Positions 8,779-16,943 are shown, counted from the stretch's first letter. The stretch: 64,000 nucleotides of DNA from Paenibacillus cellulosilyticus (GCF_003182255.1 NZ_QGTQ01000002.1:186001-250000), one strand, 5' to 3'. Notes: generated by a model from the letters alone, not told the origin. Program-made: numbers and translations.

Positions 8779-8902
8779 TTGTTACAAAGGCGAACGCTGC
8801 CGCTTCTTCAGAATCATTCGTCCGCTTCGCTCCTGAACAGTGGGGGGTGGGGATTTGGGAGAACGGTCATGCGCTATGCTCGACCGTTTATACTTTAGAT
8901 TT

Positions 8903-8929
8903 AAAGAAAAAACCGCCGATTTGGCGGTT
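8903..8929 (-). terminator. Rho-independent terminator after the VanZ-like gene
   Basis: On the minus strand AACCGCC and GGCGGTT form a 7-bp stem with a 5-base loop, directly followed by six T. It lies 24 bases beyond the stop of the VanZ-like gene. Confidence 0.8.
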
Positions 8930-8953
8930 CATTCTGAACTATTTATTCATTTC

Positions 8954-9490
8954 TCATAAAGACAATTGACGGATGGGTTTCGCCTTGATGAGTATCTTGC
9001 AGGCAAGAAAACCAACCGCTCCACCAAGGGTATTGGCGATAAGATCGTTGATATCGGTGCTTCTGCCGCTGCCCAGCGCAATCCGCACAATCATCTGCAG
9101 AGCTTCGAAGAAAAGACTTATGCAAAGGGTACACCATACGACAGATGCCGCTCTGTTGAATGTGGACTTCAACAACGGCAGGTAAATGCCCAGCGGGATC
9201 ATCATCACAATGTTGAGGACAAAAGTCTTGATGTCGATCGTCAAGATCGGGATGAAGTTGATGGTCTTATACCACGGTGTCCGATTCGCGTACTCCCCGA
9301 TATTCACGTCAATCGGGAAAAATACGAGATGAAGAACAGCAAGGCTGTATACGATAAACGAGAGTATCAGCATAAACTGCGGCACGGTGTGTATTCGTCT
9401 AGCGAAAGTCCTGATTCCATAGTGCATGAATAGGACAAGGAACAGTGGAATCAACACGTACCAGGAAGGAATCGTAAATTGAATATTCAC
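8954..9490 (-). CDS. VanZ-like family membrane protein
   Basis: This 178-residue protein has five hydrophobic segments and the family signature: an FNFIP-like turn after the second helix (here KTINFIPILT), a conserved NIVMMIPLGIYLPLL helix, a segment like FFEALQMI, and the STDINDLIANTLGGAVGF motif. VanZ-like proteins are membrane proteins of unclear biochemistry, some linked to teicoplanin tolerance. It lies 21 bases downstream of the DUF4179 gene and may share its transcript; the terminator at 8903-8929 closes the unit. Family assignment is strong but function is unknown. Confidence 0.85.
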   Translation of the reverse strand: MNIQFTIPSWYVLIPLFLVLFMHYGIRTFARRIHTVPQFMLILSFIVYSLAVLHLVFFPIDVNIGEYANRTPWYKTINFIPILTIDIKTFVLNIVMMIPLGIYLPLLKSTFNRAASVVWCTLCISLFFEALQMIVRIALGSGRSTDINDLIANTLGGAVGFLACKILIKAKPIRQLSL

Positions 9491-9511
9491 AACGAAACCT
9501 CTCTTTTCACA

Positions 9512-10618
9512 TTAGTTGGCAGCAGGAAGTTCGATTATCGTTTCCAGTTGTTGGATGAATTGATCCTCCTGAACATCCTCATTGAAGCTGTCTCGGATAA
9601 TGAAAGGTTTTACAATGAGATACTTACTCGTTCCTGGCTGCGAAGCAAAACGGCGATCGAATAGAAGGCGGTTGCCTTCCATAATGCCTTCTCCATTCAG
9701 GGCGGACAGGTGGCGACCTTGATCATCAAACACAGCTACCCCAATCGCAATTAATCGGTGCTCTTCCTTATTCGTCAACGTGATCGCATCCGTGAGGGCA
9801 ATGGAAGTCGTCAGTCGTGTCGTAATTGGCGTTACGGACACCTTGGACACAGAGAAGCTAAGGTCTTTGCTAGATGTAAGGGTATCGGGACTGAGTTCGA
9901 CTGTCGTATCGGTTGTTTTCTTGAATGGGATATCCACAGTAAATTCATGGTCAATCCCTTCTAGCGTGATCGTTGCTGCAGCATTGAAGGAATCAGGTGC
10001 GGCTGTTGGATCCGCAACTAATTCAAAGACGAGCGTATTCGGATAATCTTCACCGGCACTTCCGTAATAAATATTCCCATTCTGCTGCTTACCGTCGATC
10101 GTCACATAAATATTGTTAATCGCCTGATCAAGTCTCATCTTCTTGTTTCCGTTGTTATACGTTCCGTTATCCAGGTTGGGCGCCGTCACATTCAATACGA
10201 ACGCTGCCCTGTTGCCGTCATACAGCGTTTCAGTTACTTGAAGACTCACATCCTCGTAAGATACGGTACGGTTAACAGTTGTAGTAAGACCAAGCTCGCC
10301 GGCTATGCGAAGTCCTATGTCGCCTTGAATTTTGCTAAAAATGCTGCCGATAACCGGGATGCTCTTCAGCGAACTCGCCATTGCTGGAGAAACAGCAGCC
10401 GTGGTGAACAAGCCAGCTGCGAGTATGCCAGCCGCTGCCGTAGTGAGTGCCAGGCGGCGAAGCTTCGACGACTTCCTTCTGTTGATGCGCGGTGCCTGTT
10501 GTGCCTGCTCAGACAGGAGTGCATAGGTTTCATCGAGACGTGACCGGACGAGGGGTGACATCTCCATATTGCTCGTATCCAGCTTGTCGAATTCCTTCTC
10601 AAGTTCAAATGCTGCCAT
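9512..10618 (-). CDS. DUF4179 membrane protein, probable anti-sigma partner
   Basis: The 368-residue protein has a soluble N-terminus (about 1-55), one membrane helix (about 52-80, LALTTAAAGILAAGLFTTAAV) and a long extracytoplasmic beta-rich region starting with the DUF4179 hallmark MASSLKSIPVIGSIFSKI. Its start overlaps the end of the ECF sigma factor gene by 14 bases, the usual arrangement for a sigma factor and its membrane regulator. It probably binds the sigma factor through its short cytoplasmic part and senses envelope stress outside. That role is inferred from gene order and topology. Confidence 0.85.
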   Translation of the reverse strand: MAAFELEKEFDKLDTSNMEMSPLVRSRLDETYALLSEQAQQAPRINRRKSSKLRRLALTTAAAGILAAGLFTTAAVSPAMASSLKSIPVIGSIFSKIQGDIGLRIAGELGLTTTVNRTVSYEDVSLQVTETLYDGNRAAFVLNVTAPNLDNGTYNNGNKKMRLDQAINNIYVTIDGKQQNGNIYYGSAGEDYPNTLVFELVADPTAAPDSFNAAATITLEGIDHEFTVDIPFKKTTDTTVELSPDTLTSSKDLSFSVSKVSVTPITTRLTTSIALTDAITLTNKEEHRLIAIGVAVFDDQGRHLSALNGEGIMEGNRLLFDRRFASQPGTSKYLIVKPFIIRDSFNEDVQEDQFIQQLETIIELPAAN

Positions 10619-11138
10619 AGTTCATCTTCCTTTCCTGTCTGCTGGTCAATGCTTGGTACAACGTATCGCGTGCTCGAGAGAGACGCATCTTTACAGCACT
10701 TTCCGAAATATCAAGCACCTTAGCTACCTGGCGTAGCGGAAGGTCTTCCAGGTAATGCAAAATAACGACGATGCGCTGCGGTTCATCCAATCGGTCCACA
10801 GCTTCTCTCAGATCAACCTTCTCATAGTCATCAGAGCTTGAGGGAATTGTTGGGACATCCGCATAGGCAACGGAATCGGCGCATTTGGCAATCAGGTTAT
10901 GACATTCATTGATCAGAATGCGGAATATCCAGGTTTTGAAATACTTAGGCTCCCGCAAAGAGGGAATCGCTTTGTAAGCCTTCAGAATGGTTTCCTGCAG
11001 CGCATCTGCGACATCCTCGTCTTTGGATAAGATGGACTTAGCCATGAAATGCAGCGAGCTCTCTAATTGCCGAATCAGCTCGATAAAAGCATCAGCGTCA
11101 CCAGCTGCGGCTTTCACCATAAGTTTGGTCAATTCCAC
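10605..11138 (-). CDS. ECF-type RNA polymerase sigma factor
   Basis: The 177-residue protein has a sigma-70 region 2 (about 20-85; KSILSKDEDVADALQETILKAYKAIPSLREPKYFKTWIF contains the usual DxxQExF-like helix) and a region 4 helix-turn-helix (about 115-165; LPLRQVAKVLDISESAVKMRLSRARDTL). It begins with GTG at 11138, preceded by AAGGAGGACG at good distance. The gene overlaps the DUF4179 gene, so the pair is translationally coupled. The upstream promoter looks like an ordinary sigma-A promoter, suggesting basal expression with post-translational control by the partner. Confidence 0.92.
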   Translation of the reverse strand: MELTKLMVKAAAGDADAFIELIRQLESSLHFMAKSILSKDEDVADALQETILKAYKAIPSLREPKYFKTWIFRILINECHNLIAKCADSVAYADVPTIPSSSDDYEKVDLREAVDRLDEPQRIVVILHYLEDLPLRQVAKVLDISESAVKMRLSRARDTLYQALTSRQERKMNYGSI

Positions 11139-11216
11139 TTAGCGTCCTCCTTCCTGTGTTTATTGTCTGTATAGTAGTTAGACCGCTTAGGCTAACGAAT
11201 GGTCACTTTTATTTTT

Positions 11217-11245
11217 GTTATACTTTTTGAACCGCAAAAAGACAA
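11217..11245 (-). promoter_or_regulatory. Sigma-A promoter of the ECF sigma operon
   Basis: On the minus strand TTGTCT (11245-11240) and TATAAC (11222-11217) are separated by exactly 17 bases. The GTG start of the sigma gene is about 80 bases downstream. Confidence 0.6.
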
Positions 11246-11254
11246 CCTCAACAT

Positions 11255-11290
11255 AAAAAAAACGACCCCTACCTAAGGTAGAGATCGGTC
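11255..11290 (-). terminator. Terminator of the serine hydrolase gene
   Basis: On the minus strand GACC...CTACC pairs with GGTAG...GGTC around TTA, followed by eight T. It starts 11 bases after the stop of the hydrolase gene. Confidence 0.75.
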
Positions 11291-11300
11291 AATCAACCTA

Positions 11301-12479
11301 CTAGAATGAGCTAACCACAATGTTGCGCAGTTTGCGGGTTAGCGGCATGGTGCCGGCGTCTTTCTTTTGGATCATGTAGAGGAACGTCAGGTCGTCTGCA
11401 GGGCAGTTGGTGAAGAAGGCGCCGAGCCAGCCGTCCCAGCCGTATTCGCCTGTGCTACCGATAACTCCAGCCTTGCCAAAATCCGTAATAACGCGCATCA
11501 TGTTGCCGTAGCTGTGGCCGCGCAGCGTGTGCCAGCCATTGAAGTACTGCTGCTGCTCGTCCGTTAGCGTGGAGGAACGCAAGTAGCGCACCGTTCTAGG
11601 ACGCAAAATTTGTACGCCGTTCAGGCTGCCTTCGTTCATGAGCATCGTCGTGAACTTCGCGCTGTCATCAATCGTGGAAGCCAGTCCTGCGCCGCCCGAT
11701 TCGAATCCAGGGCTGCGATCCAACTGATGGTTAATACCCAGATTGTTGCCCAGATACAGCTCCAATCCGCCTTTACCGTCATCGCCATACGTCTTCGCGA
11801 GGCGCGAACGCTTCTCTTCCGGCACCCAGAAGGCTGTATCGTTCATACCGAGCGGTGCAAAAATTTGCTGCTGCAGAAATTGTCCGAAGCTCATGCCGCT
11901 CACGACTTCAACGACTGCACCAAGCACGTCGGTGTTCGTGCCATACTGCCAAGCGGAGCCCGGCTGGAACGCAAGCGGAGCTTGGCCAAGTCGGTTCGCC
12001 AGCTCAACGGTCGTCATTGGCGAATCGCTGAACAGTCGACGGTCGAGTTCTTTGAACAGCTCGTCCGTTTCACGTTCTGCTTGATTGCCTAGGCCAGGGT
12101 ACACCAAGCCGGAGGTCATGTTGAGCAGGTCCTGCAGGTTAACCTCACGTTTTGCCGGAACAAGCTTGTCTCCTTCAACAACCAGCTGTCCCTTGAAGCC
12201 CGGAAGGAATTTACTTACTGGATCGAACAAGTCGATCTCCCCACGCTCGAGCAGCATCATGACCGCTGTTGCCGTAACGGGCTTCGTCATCGAATACAGA
12301 CGGAAGATCGAGTCACGTTTGATCGAAGTACCCGCAGCGATGTCTGCCAAGCCATCCTCGTGATAAAAAATCTCTTCGCCCTTGTGAATGACCATCATGT
12401 TCGCGCCTGCGACTTCGTTGTTCTCAATGCCTGCACGCAGCACGGCTTTCAATTGATTCATTGCTAATTGGTCCAACAT
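11301..12479 (-). CDS. Serine hydrolase of the class C beta-lactamase/esterase fold
   Basis: Start chosen at ATG 12479 (392 residues) because AAGGAG lies 10 bases upstream; a further in-frame ATG at 12554 lacks a ribosome site. The active-site motif is S63-M-T-K66, followed by the Tyr motif WQYGTNTDVLG (Tyr179), both typical of EstB-like esterases and penicillin-binding-like hydrolases (Pfam Beta-lactamase). No signal peptide is seen, so it is probably a cytoplasmic esterase or peptidase rather than a resistance enzyme. It is a single gene with its own terminator, divergent from the pentapeptide-repeat gene. The natural substrate cannot be read from sequence. Confidence 0.85.
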   Translation of the reverse strand: MLDQLAMNQLKAVLRAGIENNEVAGANMMVIHKGEEIFYHEDGLADIAAGTSIKRDSIFRLYSMTKPVTATAVMMLLERGEIDLFDPVSKFLPGFKGQLVVEGDKLVPAKREVNLQDLLNMTSGLVYPGLGNQAERETDELFKELDRRLFSDSPMTTVELANRLGQAPLAFQPGSAWQYGTNTDVLGAVVEVVSGMSFGQFLQQQIFAPLGMNDTAFWVPEEKRSRLAKTYGDDGKGGLELYLGNNLGINHQLDRSPGFESGGAGLASTIDDSAKFTTMLMNEGSLNGVQILRPRTVRYLRSSTLTDEQQQYFNGWHTLRGHSYGNMMRVITDFGKAGVIGSTGEYGWDGWLGAFFTNCPADDLTFLYMIQKKDAGTMPLTRKLRNIVVSSF

Positions 12480-12672
12480 CGATATTAAGCTCCTTATCTT
12501 GAATCTTTCGTCTTGCATCCTCCTTAATTGTACAGAAGTTGAGCCGCGGTTCAAATGATTTTTGGCTAGAAAGACTGTACTCGCTCCAAAAAAAGAATAT
12601 TTGCAGGAATATGTATCAGTCGTAGCGAATGAACTCTTCAGGAAAATATTCCATATTGTGGAGGAACGCGAG

Positions 12673-13104
12673 ATGAGTGAAACAAATAGTAAATTTTATA
12701 CAGGCGATCTGACCAACTCTACAATCGAGAACGCCAACTTGAGTGAAACAACCATTAAATATGCAAACATGAAGAACGCTCAAATCATCCACGTTGACCT
12801 GACGAGCACTACCGTTCGTGCAAGTAACTTATCGGATATGAACGTAGAAGGCAATGCGTGGTGGGGCATGCACATGAAACAGTGTGATGTGTATGGACTG
12901 CATTTTGAGGCTGGTACGTTAGAAGACGCCAAGGTCTCCAACTCGCATCTCGTTAACGCAACGTTCGAGAACTGCGCCATTGATGGCCTGGTCATTAACG
13001 GGGTCTCCATCAAAGAACTGATTGAAAACCATCCGGATTACCGTTTCAATGGAGAAGCCGTTCCGCAGAAGGTACAGTATAACGAAGAAGGTGCTCGGGT
13101 TTAG
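12673..13104 (+). CDS. Pentapeptide-repeat protein
   Basis: I start at ATG 12673 (143 residues) because GGAGG at 12660 is 8 bases upstream; an open frame continues back to 12562 without a ribosome site. From about residue 10 to 115 the sequence shows the five-residue periodicity of right-handed quadrilateral helices (for example NSTIENANLSETTIKYANMK, and later NATFENCAIDGLVINGVSIK). Proteins of this size are common and mostly uncharacterised. It is divergent from the hydrolase gene. Twenty bases downstream lies a broken reading frame, so the region may have suffered rearrangement. Confidence 0.7.
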   Translation: MSETNSKFYTGDLTNSTIENANLSETTIKYANMKNAQIIHVDLTSTTVRASNLSDMNVEGNAWWGMHMKQCDVYGLHFEAGTLEDAKVSNSHLVNATFENCAIDGLVINGVSIKELIENHPDYRFNGEAVPQKVQYNEEGARV

Positions 13105-13124
13105 CGACAACCCGTGGTGCGTAA

Positions 13125-13283
13125 TTCCTAGGAAGTTACCAGTTCAACGATGATAATGGAGAGCTCTTCTACTGGCAGACCGAAATGCTTGCATCCTTAG
13201 AGGACAACAAGCAAGTGGGAGACTCCAAGACCACGATGAAGATTTATAATCTTCAACAGGGAAAGTTTGTTGAGAAAAAGTAG
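13125..13283 (+). pseudogene. C-terminal gene remnant without a start
   Basis: A reading frame opens after a TAA at 13122-13124 and gives about 52 residues (ending ...KIYNLQQGKFVEKK then TAG at 13281) with natural amino-acid composition and codon use. It has no start codon at its head and no ribosome site; the only Met is internal. It reads like the end of a longer hypothetical protein (motif YQFNDDNGELFYWQTEML). The parent family was not recognised. Confidence 0.5.
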
Positions 13284-13300
13284 ACAACCATCGAAACGAA

Positions 13301-13326
13301 GAGGCATCCTTTCACGGGATGCCCTC
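13301..13326. terminator. Hairpin between convergent units
   Basis: GGCATCC and GGATGCC pair across a 6-base loop between the end of the remnant on the plus strand and the end of the phosphodiesterase gene on the minus strand. It lacks a clear T-run on either side, so it is a weak terminator candidate for both. Confidence 0.4.
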
Positions 13327-13376
13327 AGATGGTCCTATCCTTTAATAATCGGGCACCCCCGACTTCAGCCTGGTGA

Positions 13377-14399
13377 TCATTCAATAACGAATTGTTCATC
13401 GGAATGATCATTATATAACGGTGCGATTCGATCGATTCGGTTCGTCCAGATGCCTCCCGAATAGTTGGATGGCAAGCTTTCGATATCCGCCGGCGAATCG
13501 AATCCACTCGAGAATTCGCTTCCGTCACCGCCGACGACGATGACACGGGTATCCGCCTGATCCATCCGATTCAAAAATTTATTAGGCCAACCCCATAGCC
13601 ACTTCGCAATTTTCTCCGGGATATGCAATTCGGTATGCTCGCAAGCTTTTGGCGTGTAGCCCGTCCATCCGGCGGCAAGATACGGAATCAGACAGTCCTT
13701 CATGGTCGATTTGGACATGACACACATATCGGGCATCGCTTCTTTGACAGCGGCGATCGGCTCGTCTCCTCCGTATACCGCGAGCAGGTCCTGTTGCTCC
13801 TTCGGAAGCTTGGATAAATACTGAGCAAGCAATTTCCCCTCTTCGGGATCGTTGCTTTTGACATCGATTAGAAGCGACTTGTTCGGAAACCGATCCAGCA
13901 CCTCCGTCAATGACGGCATCATACCGCTCCCTTTACCGCGAAAAGGGAAAGTGGCGCCACCATCAGCCGTGTATCCGTATCCGATGTCGACCTTCTTCAA
14001 TTCGGCCATCGTGTAGTCCCTCGTAACTCCTTCTACGTTCGTGCGGCAATCCAGCGTCCAATCGTGGAACACGGCAAATTGATTATCCTTCGTAATATGC
14101 ACGTCGAATTCGACGATATCCGCTCCCGCTTGAAAAGCTGCTTCCATAGACGGAATCGTATTCTCGAGATAAGGATGTTCCGGCTCGTAGATTCGTTCGG
14201 CGGTGCAAGTATCGTTCTCAACGCCTTCCAGCGAGAAGGTCTGAGCAAGCCCTCGATGCGCTAACAGGACAGGATCTCCATCACGCTGCTTCGCAAACAA
14301 AGAGCTATTGTTCAGATAAATAAAGGCAACTAAAGCAACGAAGAACAAAAAGACTTTGCTCTTAATAATTCTTTTCAGTCTATGCATCGGCAATTCCAT
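13377..14399 (-). CDS. Glycerophosphodiester phosphodiesterase family protein, membrane anchored
   Basis: The 340-residue protein has one N-terminal membrane helix (about 14-32) and then a GDPD barrel beginning with the catalytic LLAHRG (His48-Arg49). The metal-binding EFDVH (about 96-100), the second catalytic-type His in VFHDWTLD, and LLIDVKS follow. It would hydrolyse glycerophosphodiesters, or perhaps teichoic-acid or lipid-derived headgroups, on the outer face of the membrane. Its start overlaps the TetR regulator gene by 20 bases, so the two are one transcript and the phosphodiesterase is probably under TetR control. A poorly conserved C-terminal part makes the exact substrate uncertain. 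Confidence 0.87.
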   Translation of the reverse strand: MELPMHRLKRIIKSKVFLFFVALVAFIYLNNSSLFAKQRDGDPVLLAHRGLAQTFSLEGVENDTCTAERIYEPEHPYLENTIPSMEAAFQAGADIVEFDVHITKDNQFAVFHDWTLDCRTNVEGVTRDYTMAELKKVDIGYGYTADGGATFPFRGKGSGMMPSLTEVLDRFPNKSLLIDVKSNDPEEGKLLAQYLSKLPKEQQDLLAVYGGDEPIAAVKEAMPDMCVMSKSTMKDCLIPYLAAGWTGYTPKACEHTELHIPEKIAKWLWGWPNKFLNRMDQADTRVIVVGGDGSEFSSGFDSPADIESLPSNYSGGIWTNRIDRIAPLYNDHSDEQFVIE

Positions 14400-14964
14400 C
14401 CCATATCACGTCGAACTTCTTCTGAAGATCAGCGGTCAGTTTATGTTCATCGGCATCTGCAGAGGCGCTAAGCAGCGTCTGGTAAAAAAGCGAGACTAGT
14501 ACTATAGCGCAATCGCTTGCGTCGTGGCGACTGCGTAGAGAACCGTTATCTTTAGCTTCCTCAAGCAGCTGGCGAATGGATTGTTGAAATAACGTTAAGT
14601 TAGATGTGTCATCGGTCGAACCGGATGTCGACTGGATCGATTCAATCAAGACAAGGCGCAGTAGTTCGGCATGTTTCAAATACAGGCGCAGGAAATCATG
14701 AAATAGTTCCATTAGTCGGTCTTTCAGAGGCCCCTCACGATGTTTCCTAACAATCTCATTCAACAGATCGTTATAGGAACTGCCGACGTACAGCAACATA
14801 TGCTCTTTTTTTGGAAAATAATTAAAAAATGTCCCTTTTGCGATACCGCATAATTGCGTAATCTCCTCAACGGTTACGTTCTCGTATCCTTTTTCCTTGA
14901 ACAGTTGAATGGCTGTACGTACGATCAATTCCTTTGTTTTCTTCTTCCGAGGTTCTCTCAGCAA
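14380..14964 (-). CDS. TetR/AcrR family transcriptional regulator
   Basis: The 194-residue protein has an N-terminal helix-turn-helix (about 10-55; ITQLCGIAKGTFFNYFPKKE is the recognition helix region) and an all-helical ligand-binding C-terminus. It is the first gene of the unit with the phosphodiesterase. Two nearly identical 14-bp palindromes, ATGACCGTGGTCAT and ATGACTGTGGTCAT, lie about 35 bases before its start, the classical placement of autoregulatory TetR operators. Confidence 0.92.
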   Translation of the reverse strand: MLREPRKKKTKELIVRTAIQLFKEKGYENVTVEEITQLCGIAKGTFFNYFPKKEHMLLYVGSSYNDLLNEIVRKHREGPLKDRLMELFHDFLRLYLKHAELLRLVLIESIQSTSGSTDDTSNLTLFQQSIRQLLEEAKDNGSLRSRHDASDCAIVLVSLFYQTLLSASADADEHKLTADLQKKFDVIWDGIADA

Positions 14965-14997
14965 TCAATCATCATCCTTTGCTATTTTTAAAAAAAA

Positions 14998-15027
14998 ATG
15001 ACCGTGGTCATAAATGACTGTGGTCAT
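14998..15027. promoter_or_regulatory. Tandem TetR operators
   Basis: Two palindromes, 14998-15011 (ATGACCGTGGTCAT) and 15014-15027 (ATGACTGTGGTCAT), differ at one base and are centred 16 bases apart. They sit between the TetR start at 14964 and the Nudix gene on the other strand, so they could control both directions. Binding by the adjacent TetR protein is inferred. Confidence 0.75.
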
Positions 15028-15171
15028 TATACGTGTTTTACTCCTCTTTTGCAAACGGCAGCGTGGTAATGAAGCCAGCTTATAGATCGCTTCCAGCCTA
15101 TCCGGACTTAGGGAATTTCTGGTAAGATAAACTGAATGTGTTTTAGGTCAAACCTATTGGAGGGCAATTCA

Positions 15172-15672
15172 GTGGAAGTCAGACAAATGGCAACAGCGTT
15201 TTTGATCAATCAAGAACATGTATTGATGATGAAAAAAGCTCGCAGCAAACTTTTTAATTTTGAGTTTTGGGGAGGCATTGGGGGCCATCTTGAGTATGAG
15301 GAACTGAACTTCCCGATGAAAGCAAGCTACAGGGAAATTGAAGAGGAAACAGGCTTTAAAGAGCATGAAATAGAAAACTTTACACTTAAATATATTCTTA
15401 TAGAAGATAGTGGCGATGAGATCAGGCAGCAATATGTATATTTTGGTGAGACGACACATAGAAACTTTATTCCTTCTGATGAAGGAGAATTGTTCTGGAT
15501 TCATATAAACGAACTATTAAACCTCAACACTTCAAAAGCGATCCGAGCAACCATTCAACACTACTTGGAAAACCCTGTTCAGAATCATATCTGTGTAGGA
15601 ACCGTTACGGTTAACGACGAGCAAGTTCCACTCATTCAATGGTCTACCGTTAAACAAACTTCGACCTTCTAG
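15172..15672 (+). CDS. Nudix hydrolase
   Basis: Start chosen at GTG 15172 (166 residues), seven bases after GGAGGG; an earlier in-frame ATG has no ribosome site. The Nudix fold is clear from WGGIGGHLE and REIEEETGF. The Nudix box has two extra residues between the first Glu and the REIEEE helix compared with the Gx5Ex7REUxEExGU consensus. Members of this family hydrolyse nucleoside diphosphates linked to other groups. The stop codon abuts the ribosome site of the next gene, so the two are co-transcribed. Substrate unknown. Confidence 0.85.
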   Translation: MEVRQMATAFLINQEHVLMMKKARSKLFNFEFWGGIGGHLEYEELNFPMKASYREIEEETGFKEHEIENFTLKYILIEDSGDEIRQQYVYFGETTHRNFIPSDEGELFWIHINELLNLNTSKAIRATIQHYLENPVQNHICVGTVTVNDEQVPLIQWSTVKQTSTF

Positions 15673-15683
15673 GAGTGAAGAAC

Positions 15684-16682
15684 ATGAAAAAAGGCAAACG
15701 GAGGAGCAGACTGTTTGTTATTCTCGCATCTCTATCAACGTTTTTGTTGGTTGTACTCATTCTTTGCTGTTACATGTATTGGAACTCACTTTATGTTTCC
15801 CGTTGGTTTGAACCGAATCCTCAGGCAGCAATGCGTATAACTTCGGATGTTATTCAGTTCAACAAGCCTGGTATTACTGCTACAGGGTTTTCAGGGAACA
15901 ATCGTTTTCTTTCATGGACGTATACGCTCAAGCTTAATGAACGAATTGGGCGTGAAGAGCAAACAGTAGGCACATTCCAGGATAATTTCAAATTTTCAAA
16001 GCTTACCGGAAAATTCAATTGGAATAATGGGCAGCATCGTACGCCGTTTAATTTTCGCTATCCAGGGGAAACTTTTCCAGAAGGCTCCGAACAATCTCTA
16101 AATCCGAATGGTTGGACGACGCTTCAGAAGCTGCCTGAAGGAACCGTCGCCCAGCTAGCGATTTCACTATCTCGTCCAATGACCCATGACGAATATTACA
16201 ACTTAATAATGAACTATGATGTGGCAACAGTTTGGCTTGCAATCGATACTGGTATCGAGAAAGAACTATCCACCCACAACCAGCTCCTCGGAAATGGTCT
16301 GGTCTTCGGCTACGCGCCAGATGCTTTGAATTACGGAGAAAACGGCAGCGGGAGTTTCACAATCCAAGTTAATGGAGAAGGAGAGCGCAGAGCTCAAGCA
16401 TTCATGAACGAGATAGAATACCTATTAGAACATCCTAAATGGACCAATACTTTGCTATCCACCATTCAAGTAGATCCTCATGTGCGAGACGTGACGCTGG
16501 AACAGAGATATGCATTCCTACAGAAGAACGGGATTACCATATATGGCGCAGTGCTTACTGGACCAACAAAGGAACTGCTAAAGCTACAAAATAATAAAGA
16601 TGTGAATTCGCCATTCGTTGGGGCTGTTGACTGGTGGAATTGGGATCAACAAAGTGCAAACGGAATAGAGTACAGTTATTAG
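15684..16682 (+). CDS. Membrane-anchored protein with anti-sigma (Sigma_reg_C-like) domain
   Basis: ATG 15684 has AGGAG 8 bases upstream (332 residues). One membrane helix (about 11-35) is followed by a long extracytoplasmic region. Its end, GPTKELLKLQNNKDVNSPFV then GAVDWWNW, resembles the sigma-factor-regulator C-terminal domain found in YhdL-like anti-sigma proteins of Bacillus. No sigma factor gene is adjacent; the gene instead follows a Nudix hydrolase with one-base spacing between the units. It could be an orphan stress sensor. Topology is certain; the domain assignment is from memory of the motif and moderately sure. Confidence 0.65.
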   Translation: MKKGKRRSRLFVILASLSTFLLVVLILCCYMYWNSLYVSRWFEPNPQAAMRITSDVIQFNKPGITATGFSGNNRFLSWTYTLKLNERIGREEQTVGTFQDNFKFSKLTGKFNWNNGQHRTPFNFRYPGETFPEGSEQSLNPNGWTTLQKLPEGTVAQLAISLSRPMTHDEYYNLIMNYDVATVWLAIDTGIEKELSTHNQLLGNGLVFGYAPDALNYGENGSGSFTIQVNGEGERRAQAFMNEIEYLLEHPKWTNTLLSTIQVDPHVRDVTLEQRYAFLQKNGITIYGAVLTGPTKELLKLQNNKDVNSPFVGAVDWWNWDQQSANGIEYSY

Positions 16683-16706
16683 TGCACCTAGCCGTAAGCT
16701 ATTGGG

Positions 16707-16740
16707 AAGGCAGTCGGTCAGCTTGATCGGCTGCCTTTTG
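16707..16740 (+). terminator. Terminator after the anti-sigma-like gene
   Basis: AAGGCAG and CTGCCTT form a stem extended by CGG pairs and end in TTTTG. It lies 25 bases after the stop codon at 16682. Confidence 0.7.
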
Positions 16741-16749
16741 TTCAAAATC

Positions 16750-16782
16750 AAAAGGCGTGCCGCGATCAGCAGCACGCCTTCT
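16750..16782 (-). terminator. Terminator left from the CBM6 gene remnant
   Basis: Read on the minus strand, AAGGCGTGC pairs with GCACGCCTT and is followed by TTTGATTTT. It directly follows the stop codon of the CBM6 relic at 16788, so it probably ended the lost gene. Confidence 0.6.
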
Positions 16783-16787
16783 TTCTA

Positions 16788-16943
16788 TTAACGATTGAAC
16801 TTAAACCAGTTAATGTTGAACAAACAGCCGCTTGGACCTATGAACTTCAGGTACAAGTTATGCGTTCCGGTAGGGGCGCCGTTAATCGTGCACGTTTGCG
16901 TCGCCCACGTCTGCCAGCAGCCAGTTGATAGAGTCACGTACAT
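16788..16943 (-). pseudogene. C-terminal relic of a CBM6-containing secreted enzyme
   Basis: The minus strand encodes 51 residues that end in a typical CBM6 tail: CWQTWATQTCTINGAPTGTH, then NLYLKFIGPSGCLFNINWFK, then FNR and stop. CBM6 modules normally need about 120-130 residues and follow a catalytic domain; here nothing homologous remains upstream, where sequence turns A/T-rich and non-coding. An ATG at 16943 exists by chance and lacks a convincing ribosome site. This is the end of a deleted glycoside hydrolase gene that kept its own terminator. Confidence 0.75.

Noticed and set aside
8614-8898. A 94-codon plus-strand frame upstream of the kinase gene
   Set aside because: No ribosome site, low-complexity repeat origin and overlap with the kinase promoter region.
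11301-12554. Longer start for the serine hydrolase at 12554
   Set aside because: No ribosome site there, while ATG 12479 has AAGGAG at a suitable distance; the extra residues do not look like family sequence.
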